From contig NZ_LBMN02000001.1 in the NCBI RefSeq assembly GCF_001042485.2, positions 372,001 to 436,000 on the forward strand: a DNA stretch of 64,000 nucleotides, in the 5' to 3' direction. Shown here piece after piece: positions 56,256-64,000 of this stretch. Numbering within the stretch: position 1 is the stretch's first letter; each line of letters starts with the position of its first letter. The DNA comes from Bacillus paralicheniformis (GTDB lineage Bacteria; Bacillota; Bacilli; Bacillales; Bacillaceae). Both the position numbers and the translations under genes were made by a program. The notes beneath the pieces were generated by a model. It did not search any database and was not told the DNA's origin. It was given only the letters and a program-made list of their open reading frames with translations.

Positions 56256-57170
56256 TTGAGAACAACATTGTACCCGTATATCGCATTAGTGGTCGGGGTG
56301 CTGGCTGTGTCTTCCTCCGCCATCTTTGTCAGACTGTCAACGGCTGACGCTGGAATCATCGCTTTTTATCGTCTCTTTTTTTCCGCTTTGCTGATCTTTC
56401 CTTTTTTCTGGGGAAAAAGAAAAGAAGTCTTGAGTTTTTCGAAAAAGGACTGGCTGTTTTCAGCGGCAGCGGGGTTCTTTTTGGCATTTCATTTTATTTT
56501 ATGGTTTCGTTCGCTTGAATACACCTCAGTGGCGAGCTCGGTTGTTCTTGTGACGCTGCAGCCGATTTTTTCTTTTATCGGTACATACTTTTTATTTAAA
56601 GAAAGAGTGTCGTTCGCTGGAATCATCAGTGCGCTTCTCGCGATCGGCGGAAGCGCGTACATCAGCTGGGGGGATTTCAAAGTAAGCGGCCAGGCGCTCT
56701 ACGGCGACATTCTTGCACTATTGGCGTGTGCGCTTGTGACGGCATATTTGCTGTTTGGCCAGCATGTCAGAAAACGCCACAGTTTGACCGTTTACACGTT
56801 TATTGTGTATGGAATCAGCGCCATCACTTTATGCCTGTACTGTCTGTTTTCGGGCGCCGCCTTTTTTTCTTATCCTGCGTCAGATTGGGGGTATTTCTTT
56901 CTGCTTGCCGTCATTCCGACTTTGCTCGGGCACTCGCTGTTTAACTGGGTGCTGAAATGGCTGAGCACAAATATGATTTCTGTGGCGATTTTATTTGAAC
57001 CTGTCGGAGCGGTTGCGCTGGCGTATTGGATTTTAGACGAATCCGTCATGATGACGCAGGTGATCGGCGGAGCGGTCATTTTTTCAGGTATTATCTTGTT
57101 CATGGCCTCGCAAAGCATGAGGAAAAACACCGTCCCGTCCGTGAAAGGGAAAACACATAAGGCGCTTTAA
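56256..57170 (+). CDS. EamA/DMT superfamily transporter
   Basis: 304 residues, ten membrane helices in two EamA repeats (about 5-140 and 150-285). Seen: VSSSAIFVRLSTADAGIIAFYR at the start, VTLQPIFSFIGTYFLFKER and AILFEPVGAVALAYWILDES at matching places in each half. Start is TTG 56256 with AGAAGGAAGG upstream. Probable exporter of amino acids or other metabolites; substrate unknown. Confidence 0.82.
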   Translation: MRTTLYPYIALVVGVLAVSSSAIFVRLSTADAGIIAFYRLFFSALLIFPFFWGKRKEVLSFSKKDWLFSAAAGFFLAFHFILWFRSLEYTSVASSVVLVTLQPIFSFIGTYFLFKERVSFAGIISALLAIGGSAYISWGDFKVSGQALYGDILALLACALVTAYLLFGQHVRKRHSLTVYTFIVYGISAITLCLYCLFSGAAFFSYPASDWGYFFLLAVIPTLLGHSLFNWVLKWLSTNMISVAILFEPVGAVALAYWILDESVMMTQVIGGAVIFSGIILFMASQSMRKNTVPSVKGKTHKAL

Positions 57171-57180
57171 AGTTTGCACC

Positions 57181-58489
57181 TTATCCGGTCAAAATATCTT
57201 CGCTTGAATAGCGGATGTTTTCCTGTTCAGGTCTGGCCAGGGAAAACGCCAATGTGAGCGGTCCGAGTTTTCCGAGAAACATAATGAAAATAATCAGTAT
57301 CTTTCCGACAGGGGTCAGGTCAGCCGTAATCCCCATTGACAGGCCGACCGTGCCGAAGGCTGATACGACTTCAAACAAAATCGCCAAAAACGGCTTAGGT
57401 TCTGTCATATTTAAAATAAAGACAGCCGCTAAAATCAACAGCACACTGATAGTCGAAATAGCGAGCGAACGAATGATCAATTGGTCTTTCAGCGTTTTTT
57501 TTGCTATCGAAATATGTTTTTTGCCTTTTAAAAAAGTGATAACCGACAGGAGAATGACAAGAAACGTCGTCAGCTTGATTCCTCCGCCGGTGGATGCGCT
57601 CCCCGCTCCGACAAACATAAGAAGGAGCAAAAGTGTGATCGTGCTTTCGTGCAGGCTTCCGATATCTGTCGTGTTAAACCCGGCTGTTCGCGGGGTCACG
57701 GCCTGAAAATAGGCGCCCCAAAGTTTTTCAGCTGGCGGAAGCATGCCGAGCGTTTTTTGATTTTGATACTCCAGCAGAAAAATAAAGATCATGGCTGACA
57801 AATTGATGATAAACGTATCAATTTCGAATGAAGGCTTAACTTTTCAAGCTCCGCTTATGCCATAGATCAGACAATACGGTAAACCCTATCCCGCCGATGA
57901 TAAACAAAAAACTGATCACCAAGTTGACGAGCGGATCGCTTTTATACCGTATTAAACTGTCCGGCCAAATGGAAAATCCCGCATTGTTAAAGGCGGAAAC
58001 CGCGTGGAACAGGCTGTAGTAGACACCGCGTGCGAAACCGTATTCAGGAACCCATTTGACAGCCAGTATCAGCATGGCCAGCATTTCAATTGCGAAGGAG
58101 TAAATAATCAAACTCTTGATGAGCTTAATGATCCCGCCTAAAGAAGTTTGATTGAGAGACTGTTGAATCAACAGCCGTTCTTTCAGGCCGATTTTTTTCC
58201 CGAGCATGATAAAAATGAGCACTGCAAATGACATGATGCCGAGTCCCCCGATCTGGATGAGAACGAGGATCATGAGCTGACCGAACAACGTATAATCCGT
58301 GCCTGTATCAACGACGGCTAGGCCGGTAACAGTCATCGCCGATGTCGATGTAAAAAGCGTATCAATCCAGCCTATGGGTTTAGACGTCGCTGCCGGGGTC
58401 TTCAATAAAAGAGTTCCTAATATGATGAAAAATAAAAACACCAGCACGAGCAGTTGGGACGGGCTTAATTGAATCTGTTTAAACTTCAC
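57181..58489 (-). pseudogene. ktrB: KtrB potassium translocating subunit, frameshifted
   Basis: The TrkH/KtrB fold is split into two frames. The first part (58489 to 57836) has TSTSAMTVTGLAVVDTGTDY (P-loop 1) and HAVSAFNNAGFSIWPDS (P-loop 2); the second (from about 57801) has AVTPRTAGFNTTDIG (P-loop 3) and FEVVSAFGTVGLSMG (P-loop 4). At 57800-57840 the frame fails: a missing A before LSLHSKL and a further small deletion before FIINLSAMIFIFLLEY. Compared with B. subtilis KtrB (from memory) the joint is about four residues short. The potassium pore would be lost. Confidence 0.8.
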
Positions 58490-58491
58490 GG

Positions 58492-59148
58492 TTAATCGCC
58501 CTTTTTTTCAAAGGTCTCAATATCTTTGTTTTGCCCGATCACAATCAAAATATCGTTTTCGTATATCAAGTCATCAGCGCTCGGTGCGATGATGAAATGC
58601 CCGTCTCTTTTTATGCCGACGATGTTGCAGCCGAAGTTGGCGCGTACATCGATATCCCCCAGGCTTCTTTTGTCCAGCTTTTTTGTTGCCACAATTTCGA
58701 CGATGCTGTAATTTGGCGACAGCTCAACAAAATCGATCAACTTTTCCGAGGTGATATGGCTGGCTATCCGCTTGGCCATATCTTTTTCGGGATGAATGAT
58801 ACGATGGACGCCGATTTTATGGAGAACCTTTTGGTGATAGTCATTTTGCGCTTTCGTCCATACTTTGGGAACGCCCATTTCAATCAGCAAAAGCGAAGTC
58901 AGAATGCTTGCTTCAATGTCATCGCCGAATGATACAAAGGCGTGATCGATGTTGCGTATTCCGATTTGTTTCAATGTATTTTCATCAACGGCATTGGCGC
59001 AAATGGTGTAGGTTGCATAAGCAGAATATTCGTTTACTTTTTCTTCGGATTTGTCGATGCCTAAAACTTCAGCCCCTTTTGCGTGGAAGGCTTTGACAAG
59101 ACTGCCGCCGAACTGACCGAGCCCGAAAACGGCATAAGATTTCTGCAT
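58492..59148 (-). CDS. ktrA: KtrA potassium uptake regulatory subunit
   Basis: 218 residues. RCK_N Rossmann domain: YAVFGLGQFGGSLVKAF (GxGxxG), LGIDKSEEKV, and an RCK_C domain near 140-218 (GRxI-like FIIAPSADDLIYENDILIVIG). Known: KtrA forms a cytosolic octameric ring that gates KtrB in response to ATP/ADP and c-di-AMP. It lies 2 bp upstream of ktrB. Order yuaE-ktrB-ktrA fits the ktrAB (yuaA-yubG) locus rather than ktrCD. Confidence 0.88.
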   Translation of the reverse strand: MQKSYAVFGLGQFGGSLVKAFHAKGAEVLGIDKSEEKVNEYSAYATYTICANAVDENTLKQIGIRNIDHAFVSFGDDIEASILTSLLLIEMGVPKVWTKAQNDYHQKVLHKIGVHRIIHPEKDMAKRIASHITSEKLIDFVELSPNYSIVEIVATKKLDKRSLGDIDVRANFGCNIVGIKRDGHFIIAPSADDLIYENDILIVIGQNKDIETFEKKGD

Positions 59149-59271
59149 CCGTGTTCACCCTTTTATCTGTTTTTCTTATAGTGTTTACTTTTTTAAAAGA
59201 AAAACACACAGGGATGTACAAGAATCCGGAAGTGTGCGAATCCGGAGAGCCGCCTTGAGGCGGCTTCGGTT

Positions 59272-59919
59272 TCAGCTGAGCGAGCCTCCGGTTTCGCGAA
59301 TGTCTTTTTCGTGAAGGGCAGAGACGACGGCGGCTAGCCTCAGCCCTTCGACGATCGTTTCAAGGCTGAGGCTCGGCTCGTGCTTATCGACTGTTTGTTC
59401 GGGGAGATACGGAATGTGGATGAACCCTCCGCGGATGTTTGCCGAGGTGCGGTCTATACGGTGCATTAACTGGTAAAAAAGATGGTTGCATACGAATGTT
59501 CCAGCTGAATTAGAGACGGAGGCCGGGATTCCGTTTTTTCTCAACTCTTTCACAACGAGTTTGATAGGAAGCGCGGACCAGTAAGCTGCAGGCCCGTCTG
59601 CCGCGATCGGTTCATCGATCGGTTCCCGTTTTTCATTATCCGGAATGCGGGCGTCATCGATGTTGATTGCGATGCGTTCTGGAGTAATGTGAGCCCGGCC
59701 GCCTGCTTGTCCTACACAAATGACGATATCGGGATGGTGCTTTTCGATCGCTTTTTCCAAAACGGCCGCTGAATGATGAAAAACGGTCGGGATCTGCTCC
59801 GCCACGATAGAGACGCCTTCGACTTTTTCTCCGTTCAGCCGTTTTACAGCTTCCCAAGACGGATTGACCGTTTCTCCCCCGAAGGGGTCAAAACCTGTCA
59901 GCAGTACTTTCTTTCCCAT
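59272..59919 (-). CDS. pcp: Pyrrolidone-carboxylate peptidase
   Basis: 215 residues, peptidase family C15. Catalytic triad at the family positions: E81 in ITPERIAINI, C144 in AGTFVCNHLFY and H168 in GGFIHIPYLPEQ. Start LLTGFDPFGGETVNPSWEA. It removes N-terminal pyroglutamate from peptides in the cytosol. ATG 59919 follows AGGAGGG; the longer frame runs into the phr region. Downstream of the rap-phr pair but after a terminator. Confidence 0.95.
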   Translation of the reverse strand: MGKKVLLTGFDPFGGETVNPSWEAVKRLNGEKVEGVSIVAEQIPTVFHHSAAVLEKAIEKHHPDIVICVGQAGGRAHITPERIAINIDDARIPDNEKREPIDEPIAADGPAAYWSALPIKLVVKELRKNGIPASVSNSAGTFVCNHLFYQLMHRIDRTSANIRGGFIHIPYLPEQTVDKHEPSLSLETIVEGLRLAAVVSALHEKDIRETGGSLS

Positions 59920-59952
59920 ATCGATCCCTCCTGAATATGAATATAAAGTGCA

Positions 59953-59990
59953 AAATACCCATTCAGAAGATGTCTGAATGGGTATTTTTT
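59953..59990. terminator. Terminator after phr
   Basis: 15-bp stem AAATACCCATTCAGA/TCTGAATGGGTATTT (59953-59967 with 59973-59987), GATG-type loop; short T-run on the minus strand. Confidence 0.78.
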
Positions 59991-59998
59991 TAAATATT

Positions 59999-60127
59999 TT
60001 ATGCTCCTGATCCCCGGGATGCCAGAAGTACCTGATCTCCTTGAGAAGCCGCTTCCGGTGCATGGTTTACGAATGAAAAGCTGATAACTGCGCCTAATAC
60101 AACTGCTGTTAATAATACTTTTTTCAT
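59999..60127 (-). CDS. Phr signalling peptide precursor
   Basis: 42 residues: basic start, hydrophobic signal (VLLTAVVLGAVISFSFV), then HAPEAASQGDQVLLASRGSGA. Typical Phr layout, with the active peptide at or near the C-terminus; SRGSGA or RGSGA is the candidate, recalling PhrI (DRVGA). The ATG lies 1 nt after the rap stop with GGAGGAG inside the rap 3' end. The exported peptide would be re-imported by Opp and inhibit the adjacent Rap. Confidence 0.85.
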   Translation of the reverse strand: MKKVLLTAVVLGAVISFSFVNHAPEAASQGDQVLLASRGSGA

Positions 60128-60128
60128 T

Positions 60129-61241
60129 TTATTCTCCTCCTCTTCCAGCGAGCTTGCTCGCCTTGTCTGTTTTAATGTAAAAGTATATGGCTTCTTCATA
60201 TAACTTTTCTCGCCTGTAGTAATTCGCTACATCCATCAATAATTCCTCCAAATCTACCCAGGCTTTTTCATTTTCTAACTGGTGAACATAGTCCTTGATT
60301 ATTTCCAGTTTATTCTGTGTATCAGAATATAATGTATATAAAATTTTGAATTTCAATTCGAAAATTTCGCTGTTCATTTCCCGGGATTTTTTAAAGCCCA
60401 CTTCGATCCATTTAAATGCTTGTTTGTGTGCGTTGGTTTTGAAAAGAGACCTTGTGTTTTCATAAACGCAAAGAAGGTAAGCATACTTGGCTTTCGTTTC
60501 AAAATCTTTGATTGCAAAAGCTTTATTGTAATACTTTAGCGCTTCCTCCTGCTTGTCTTCCTTACTCTTCAAAAAGCCCATATTATAGTAGGTACACGGT
60601 AAAAGGAATTGGTCGCCGATTTTTTCGGTTTTTTCGATCGCTTCTTTTAATAATACTTCACTTTCGGAGAACTTAAATTGGTCAATATAATTGAGCCCGA
60701 TCAGCATTTTGCAGTTGATGACCCGCTTGGCATACCCGTCATACCCTTGAAAGATGCCGGAGGCAATGTTGATGTGATGAATCGACAGCCATGTCGCTTT
60801 TAAGTTGTAATACAAAACACCGATTTTATAATGAAATTCAGCTTTTTCAATTTCATTTTGAATGACGCTCAGTCTTTTTTCCGCTATTCTGAAAAAATTG
60901 AGCGCTTCTGTATGGTTTTGCTTGTAGTCCTCATAAATCCCTTTAAACAGGTAAAAATAATAATTCAGCTTGTCGTCCGTACTTTTTGGATCTTTGTCTT
61001 GAAAACTGATGGCCTCCAATTTTTCGGTGGAAGATTGGGAGATATCTTCAAGAAGGAGCCTTAAGCGAAAATCGAGCATTTGATAATAGAGTAGAACGTC
61101 ATGATCTTCTTCCATTTTTTCAATTGCTTTATCTATGTCATCTTTCATTTCGATTGAGCCTGAAATGTCTCTTTTTTTCATCAGTATGTACCAGTCGTTG
61201 AGCATATTGGCGACTTCTTGTGAAGCCACGGCTTTGGCCAT
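60129..61241 (-). CDS. Rap aspartate phosphatase / response regulator inhibitor
   Basis: 370 residues, helical throughout. N-terminal three-helix bundle (NMLNDWYILMKKRDI) and seven TPR-like repeats (for example FHYKIGVLYYNLKATW, TYYNMGFLKSKEDKQEEAL, KYAYLLCVYENT). Known: Rap proteins dephosphorylate Spo0F or bind ComA, DegU or similar, and are turned off by their Phr. Which regulator this one targets cannot be told. Start 61241 follows GGAGGG. The pair is one operon. Confidence 0.88.
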   Translation of the reverse strand: MAKAVASQEVANMLNDWYILMKKRDISGSIEMKDDIDKAIEKMEEDHDVLLYYQMLDFRLRLLLEDISQSSTEKLEAISFQDKDPKSTDDKLNYYFYLFKGIYEDYKQNHTEALNFFRIAEKRLSVIQNEIEKAEFHYKIGVLYYNLKATWLSIHHINIASGIFQGYDGYAKRVINCKMLIGLNYIDQFKFSESEVLLKEAIEKTEKIGDQFLLPCTYYNMGFLKSKEDKQEEALKYYNKAFAIKDFETKAKYAYLLCVYENTRSLFKTNAHKQAFKWIEVGFKKSREMNSEIFELKFKILYTLYSDTQNKLEIIKDYVHQLENEKAWVDLEELLMDVANYYRREKLYEEAIYFYIKTDKASKLAGRGGE

Positions 61242-61365
61242 TCTCTTCCCTCCAATCTTTGTGAATTTTTTGTAAATTGAAGTTCTATTAATCATAGCAT
61301 AAACTGCTGCCGTCTGTGAATAACGCTGAAATGCAAGTTCGCCGGTGAAAAGTTCATTTCTGAAA

Positions 61366-61554
61366 TTAAATCGTCATTTTCCAAAAAAAGTGCGCGAAAA
61401 AAGCGAAAACCGCGCCAAGCGGAATACAGGAGATCATTGCGGTTCCGTTGACCAGCCCGTCAGCTCCGCTTATTTTCAGGGCTTCCCGGTAGCCTATTAA
61501 AAAGTGGATGATCGATAGGACGTAACATAAGAGCATCATATAGTAAGGGTTCAT
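61366..61554 (-). CDS. Small two-helix membrane protein, unknown
   Basis: 62 residues: MNPYYMMLLCYVLSIIHFLI (helix 1), polar loop REALKISGADGLVNGTAM, then helix 2 CIPLGAVFAFFAHFFW. ATG 61554 is preferred over 61560 because GAGGAGGT abuts the latter. Family not recognised. Confidence 0.55.
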   Translation of the reverse strand: MNPYYMMLLCYVLSIIHFLIGYREALKISGADGLVNGTAMISCIPLGAVFAFFAHFFWKMTI

Positions 61555-61733
61555 TTGCATACCTCCTCTATTCGCTTTACTATATTACATTCAATAGAGG
61601 GGAAGATTATGCCTGTTTAAACAGGAAAAAGAACAAAATATTATAGACGAAAAGATTTTCAATTACAATACATGTTTTTAAAAATATTTCCACTATAATC
61701 AAAATGAAAGATAAATTTAGGGGGTCATAAGAA

Positions 61734-62729
61734 ATGAAAAAAAGGCTGATGTCACTATTGGTCTGCATCCTGGTTTTAGTGCCGGCAGCTGGTGCTTTTG
61801 CCGCGCCGAAACAGGCCGAGCTTCAAGAGTATCTTGAAGAAATAGGAATGACAGAAAAAGAATTGGAAGCTTATTTACAGGATACATATGATGAAAGTTT
61901 AAAAGATTTTGAGTCGGTGGAAGAGTTGAAAGATTTTTTAGGGGAAAGACTGACTAATCAACTTTTGGCATCCTATTTAAAAGAATACGGATTGAGCGAA
62001 AAAGAAGCGGCTGACCTTTTTGTTGAAAATGGCTATATGGAAAGCGGCCAAAACATTCTCGACGTGTTTATGTTTGAATACGAATTGGACGATGCGCTTT
62101 TCACTGTGACATATGAAGAAGACGATTTTCAGATCGGGAACCTGTTTCAAGAATTAGGTGTGGATGATCAGGAGTGGGAAAGGCTCGTGAATCATCTCCG
62201 AAAGGTGCGCGATAAAAATCCAAACCTTGAAAATGATTTGATGGCTCTTGGAGAACGTCTTGAAGCGGTAGCCGATTTCGAGTCTGTATCAGAGCTGTCA
62301 GCTCAGGATATCGCTGAAATGCTATCCATTTTAAACGATCTTCAGAAGACGCTTGAAGTGAAAACAAAATACTATCTTGTTAAAGACGGAAAGAAAAAAG
62401 AAGTGTCTTTGACAACGCTTGTCAGCGCGGAAGATCTGAAGGGAGCAAGCCTTCTGGTGGAAGTATACGATCTGCAAGGCAACTTCATTTTGGATGTATT
62501 GCTGACGCCTGACATGATCGGATCTGATTTAATTCATGATACAGGGTCAAAAGTGAAGCAAACCCAAACGGCTGTCAAACATGATTCAAAGCCATCTCAT
62601 GTGAAAAAGACGGTTAAAGGTGCAAAGCTTCCAAAGACAGCCGGGCATTACGCGGAATGGTCGATCTTAGGCGCCGTTCTGATGTTTGGCGGATTCTTCA
62701 TGATCAGAAGGCTTCGCAAAGCGGCTTAA
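61734..62729 (+). CDS. LPKTA surface protein, acidic, sortase substrate
   Basis: 331 residues. Signal peptide (cleaves near GAFA-APK, residue 24), a long acidic helical region (LQEYLEEIGMTEKELEAYL and similar repeats), a short beta domain, a basic linker (KPSHVKKTVKGAK), and a cell wall sorting signal: LPKTA at 299-303, hydrophobic helix, RRLRKAA tail. Anchored to peptidoglycan by sortase, almost surely the class D-like enzyme encoded next. The two acidic repeats at 25-70 and 70-110 are alike (TEKELEAYLQD, SEKEAADLFVE). Confidence 0.85.
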   Translation: MKKRLMSLLVCILVLVPAAGAFAAPKQAELQEYLEEIGMTEKELEAYLQDTYDESLKDFESVEELKDFLGERLTNQLLASYLKEYGLSEKEAADLFVENGYMESGQNILDVFMFEYELDDALFTVTYEEDDFQIGNLFQELGVDDQEWERLVNHLRKVRDKNPNLENDLMALGERLEAVADFESVSELSAQDIAEMLSILNDLQKTLEVKTKYYLVKDGKKKEVSLTTLVSAEDLKGASLLVEVYDLQGNFILDVLLTPDMIGSDLIHDTGSKVKQTQTAVKHDSKPSHVKKTVKGAKLPKTAGHYAEWSILGAVLMFGGFFMIRRLRKAA

Positions 62730-62735
62730 CATGTC

Positions 62736-62774
62736 ACTTCCCATTCTAATTATGTAGAGAATGGGAAGTTTTTA
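62736..62774 (+). terminator. Hairpin between surface protein and sortase
   Basis: 12-bp stem ACTTCCCATTCT/AGAATGGGAAGT (62736-62747 with 62758-62769) and TTTTT. It lies directly before the sortase ribosome site. Confidence 0.82.
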
Positions 62775-62790
62775 TAAGGAGTGAAAGGAA

Positions 62791-63393
62791 ATTAAGGCAC
62801 ATCGAAAAAAAATCATCTGGCTCGCAGCTATTGTGATGGTTGTGTGCGGCGCTTATTTTACAACAACGAATGTGTTCAAGTTAATGCACGGCTACGCTCT
62901 TTTTTCATTTCAGCAGATGAAAGAAGAAGAAAAGCCTGAAAAACCTCCGATTCAGACGGCGAAAAAAGAAAAAACGGTGATTGATCAAACATTTAAAACC
63001 GGGGAGAAAATCGGTGATCTTGTCATTCCGAAAATCAATGCAAGGATTCCTATATATCACGGGACAGATGAAGACGAGCTGCAAAAAGGCGTGGGCCATT
63101 TCGCTGGTTCCGTTCTGCCTGGAGAAGATGACAACTCGGTTTTATCAGGCCACCGGGATACGGTTTTCCGAAAACTCGGCCGAGTGGGGAAGGGCGATCA
63201 GTTAATTGTTGAAGCTTCCTACGGAACTTTTACATACAAAGTGAAAAAGGTGCGGATCGTGGATGCGGATGACCGGACGGTGATTGTACCAAAGCCGAGA
63301 GCAACATTGACGGTTTCCACCTGCTATCCTTTTGACTTTATCGGTTCAGCACCGGAGCGGTATATATTGGTCGCAGATTTGATTAAATCATAA
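62791..63393 (+). CDS. Class D-like sortase, probable ATT start
   Basis: About 200 residues from codon ATT 62791: a basic start (KAHRKK), a membrane anchor (IIWLAAIVMVVCGAYF), a linker, and the sortase domain (about 75-200) with SGHRDTVFRKLG (catalytic His), VSTCYPFDFIG (nucleophile Cys) and APERYIL (Arg). ATT is chosen because the basic residues and membrane anchor lie upstream of the first GTG/ATG (62833), no other start is in frame, and AAGGAG (62776-62781) is 9 nt away. It should attach the LPKTA protein to the wall. Confidence 0.82.
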   Translation: MKAHRKKIIWLAAIVMVVCGAYFTTTNVFKLMHGYALFSFQQMKEEEKPEKPPIQTAKKEKTVIDQTFKTGEKIGDLVIPKINARIPIYHGTDEDELQKGVGHFAGSVLPGEDDNSVLSGHRDTVFRKLGRVGKGDQLIVEASYGTFTYKVKKVRIVDADDRTVIVPKPRATLTVSTCYPFDFIGSAPERYILVADLIKS

Positions 63394-63396
63394 AAA

Positions 63397-63432
63397 AACA
63401 GCGGAATCTCAGGCGAGTCCGCTGTTTTTTTA
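63397..63432. terminator. Bidirectional terminator, sortase / thiT
   Basis: 9-bp stem AACAGCGGA/TCCGCTGTT (63397-63405 with 63418-63426) with A-run before and T-run after. Confidence 0.88.
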
Positions 63433-63434
63433 TG

Positions 63435-64000
63435 CTATCTCATGTCTGATCTGTTTTCCAAGAGTTTTGGCGCGGTTAGCAGCAGTAAACAAAGGACAAT
63501 TGTGCAGACAATGAAAGACGGAAGCATATATGTTCCATTATATACCAAGGAATAAATCCATACCGGAGTGCCTTCAGGCGCATAGTTTCCAAAAAAGACA
63601 GCGCCGCTGATGACATGAGCGAGAAATTTCAGTCCGCTTCCGAGAAAGACGGCCAGCGTAACATAGAAAATAATCTTTCCTTTTTGTTTCTCGACTGAAG
63701 CATTTCTGATCGATCCGGCAAAAAAGCCGCCGATTCCCGCGGCCGTAGGCGCGATAAAATAATCAAGAAGAAGCTGCAGAGGATGATAAACGTAAAATCC
63801 TCCAGTGACAAACTGAAGCAATCCGGCTAAAAACCCGGTTGCCAGCCCTGCCTTCAGCCCCCATCTAAAGGAAATCAGGAAGATCGGAATCATCATGACG
63901 GCGATTGAACCGCCTTGAGGCATTTTTAAAAACATTCCGGACACCATATCAAGTATAAGTGCTATTCCTGTCATAAACGCAATTTCAATCAGCTGTACAA
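63435..64000 (-). CDS. thiT: Thiamine ECF transporter S component ThiT, 5' end outside window
   Basis: About 188 codons visible; the frame continues past the right edge (VQLIEIAFMTGIALIL), so the start lies outside. Six membrane helices; GSIAVMMIPIFLISFRWG and GLLQFVTGGFYVYHPLQLLLDY match the ThiT thiamine-binding loops (aromatic residues and the His/Gln contacts). Known: it is the substrate-binding subunit that works with EcfAA'T; its gene is controlled by a TPP riboswitch in its leader, which would be beyond this window. Confidence 0.92.
   Translation of the reverse strand, partial: VQLIEIAFMTGIALILDMVSGMFLKMPQGGSIAVMMIPIFLISFRWGLKAGLATGFLAGLLQFVTGGFYVYHPLQLLLDYFIAPTAAGIGGFFAGSIRNASVEKQKGKIIFYVTLAVFLGSGLKFLAHVISGAVFFGNYAPEGTPVWIYSLVYNGTYMLPSFIVCTIVLCLLLLTAPKLLENRSDMR

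Noticed and set aside
59240-59265. Terminator after pcp
   Set aside because: A GCCGCC/GGCGGC hairpin exists but has no T-run on the minus strand.
63975-64000. TPP riboswitch of thiT
   Set aside because: The visible sequence is still coding; the leader is outside the window.
1-64000. CRISPR arrays or rRNA genes
   Set aside because: No regularly spaced short repeats and no rRNA-like sequence are seen.

Overview
The window is chromosomal DNA of a low-to-moderate GC Bacillus, almost certainly of the Bacillus licheniformis group (B. licheniformis or B. paralicheniformis). Gene order follows the B. subtilis alaT-yugI-yuzA-yugJ-pgi-yugN-yugO/mstX-yugP-yugS-yugT-yugU-tgl-mcp-yulF-yubA-uppP segment and then the gbsR-gbsAB-yuaD-yuaE-ktrA-thiT segment. 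Two traits point to the licheniformis group rather than B. subtilis: the short 84-residue Mistic (mstX) and a secreted GH12 xyloglucanase.

Layout. 1-27.5 kb is a conserved core: alanine aminotransferase (cut by the left edge), pgi, the mstX-yugO potassium channel pair, YugP/YugS membrane proteins, GH12 glucanase, a TetR-controlled membrane protein, alpha-glucosidase, spore transglutaminase, three tandem chemoreceptor genes (the first carrying an in-frame stop), YulF, YubA and UppP. 27.6-31.8 kb holds a YkoQ/YkoP/YkoN-like group (metallophosphoesterase, unknown protein, UgtP-like glycosyltransferase) plus an alkaline-phosphatase-superfamily phosphodiesterase. 32.5-45.5 kb is an AT-rich accessory island: a five-gene type VII secretion toxin operon whose effector ends in an EndoU-like nuclease tip, its immunity gene, and a downstream array of orphan toxin tips each followed by an immunity gene. 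The array includes a WHH-type HNH nuclease tip with a SUKH protein, an unrecognised tip with its partner, a deaminase tip with an Imm3-like protein, two immunity-like genes and an ADP-ribosylglycohydrolase. A decayed serine recombinase and a decayed IS110-family element lie inside it. tRNA-Ala(GGC) closes the island.

45.7-64 kb is core and variable core again: a frameshifted oxalate decarboxylase, alanine racemase, an attenuator-preceded methyltransferase, an osmoprotection block (SSS transporter, GbsR, GbsA, GbsB) making glycine betaine from choline, YuaD, YuaE, a DMT exporter, KtrA with a broken KtrB, pyrrolidone carboxyl peptidase, a Rap-Phr pair, a sortase with its LPKTA substrate, and ThiT cut by the right edge.

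The most interesting structure is the toxin island. A near-identical 135-bp block occurs just before the variable tip of the full-length effector and again in front of an orphan tip 2.5 kb downstream, which would allow recombination to swap one tip for the other. Other points worth attention are a terminator-like hairpin lying between the Shine-Dalgarno sequence and the TTG start of yugS, a probable ATT start for the sortase gene, a candidate bridge-RNA hairpin in the IS110 element, and three broken core genes (mcp, oxalate decarboxylase, ktrB).
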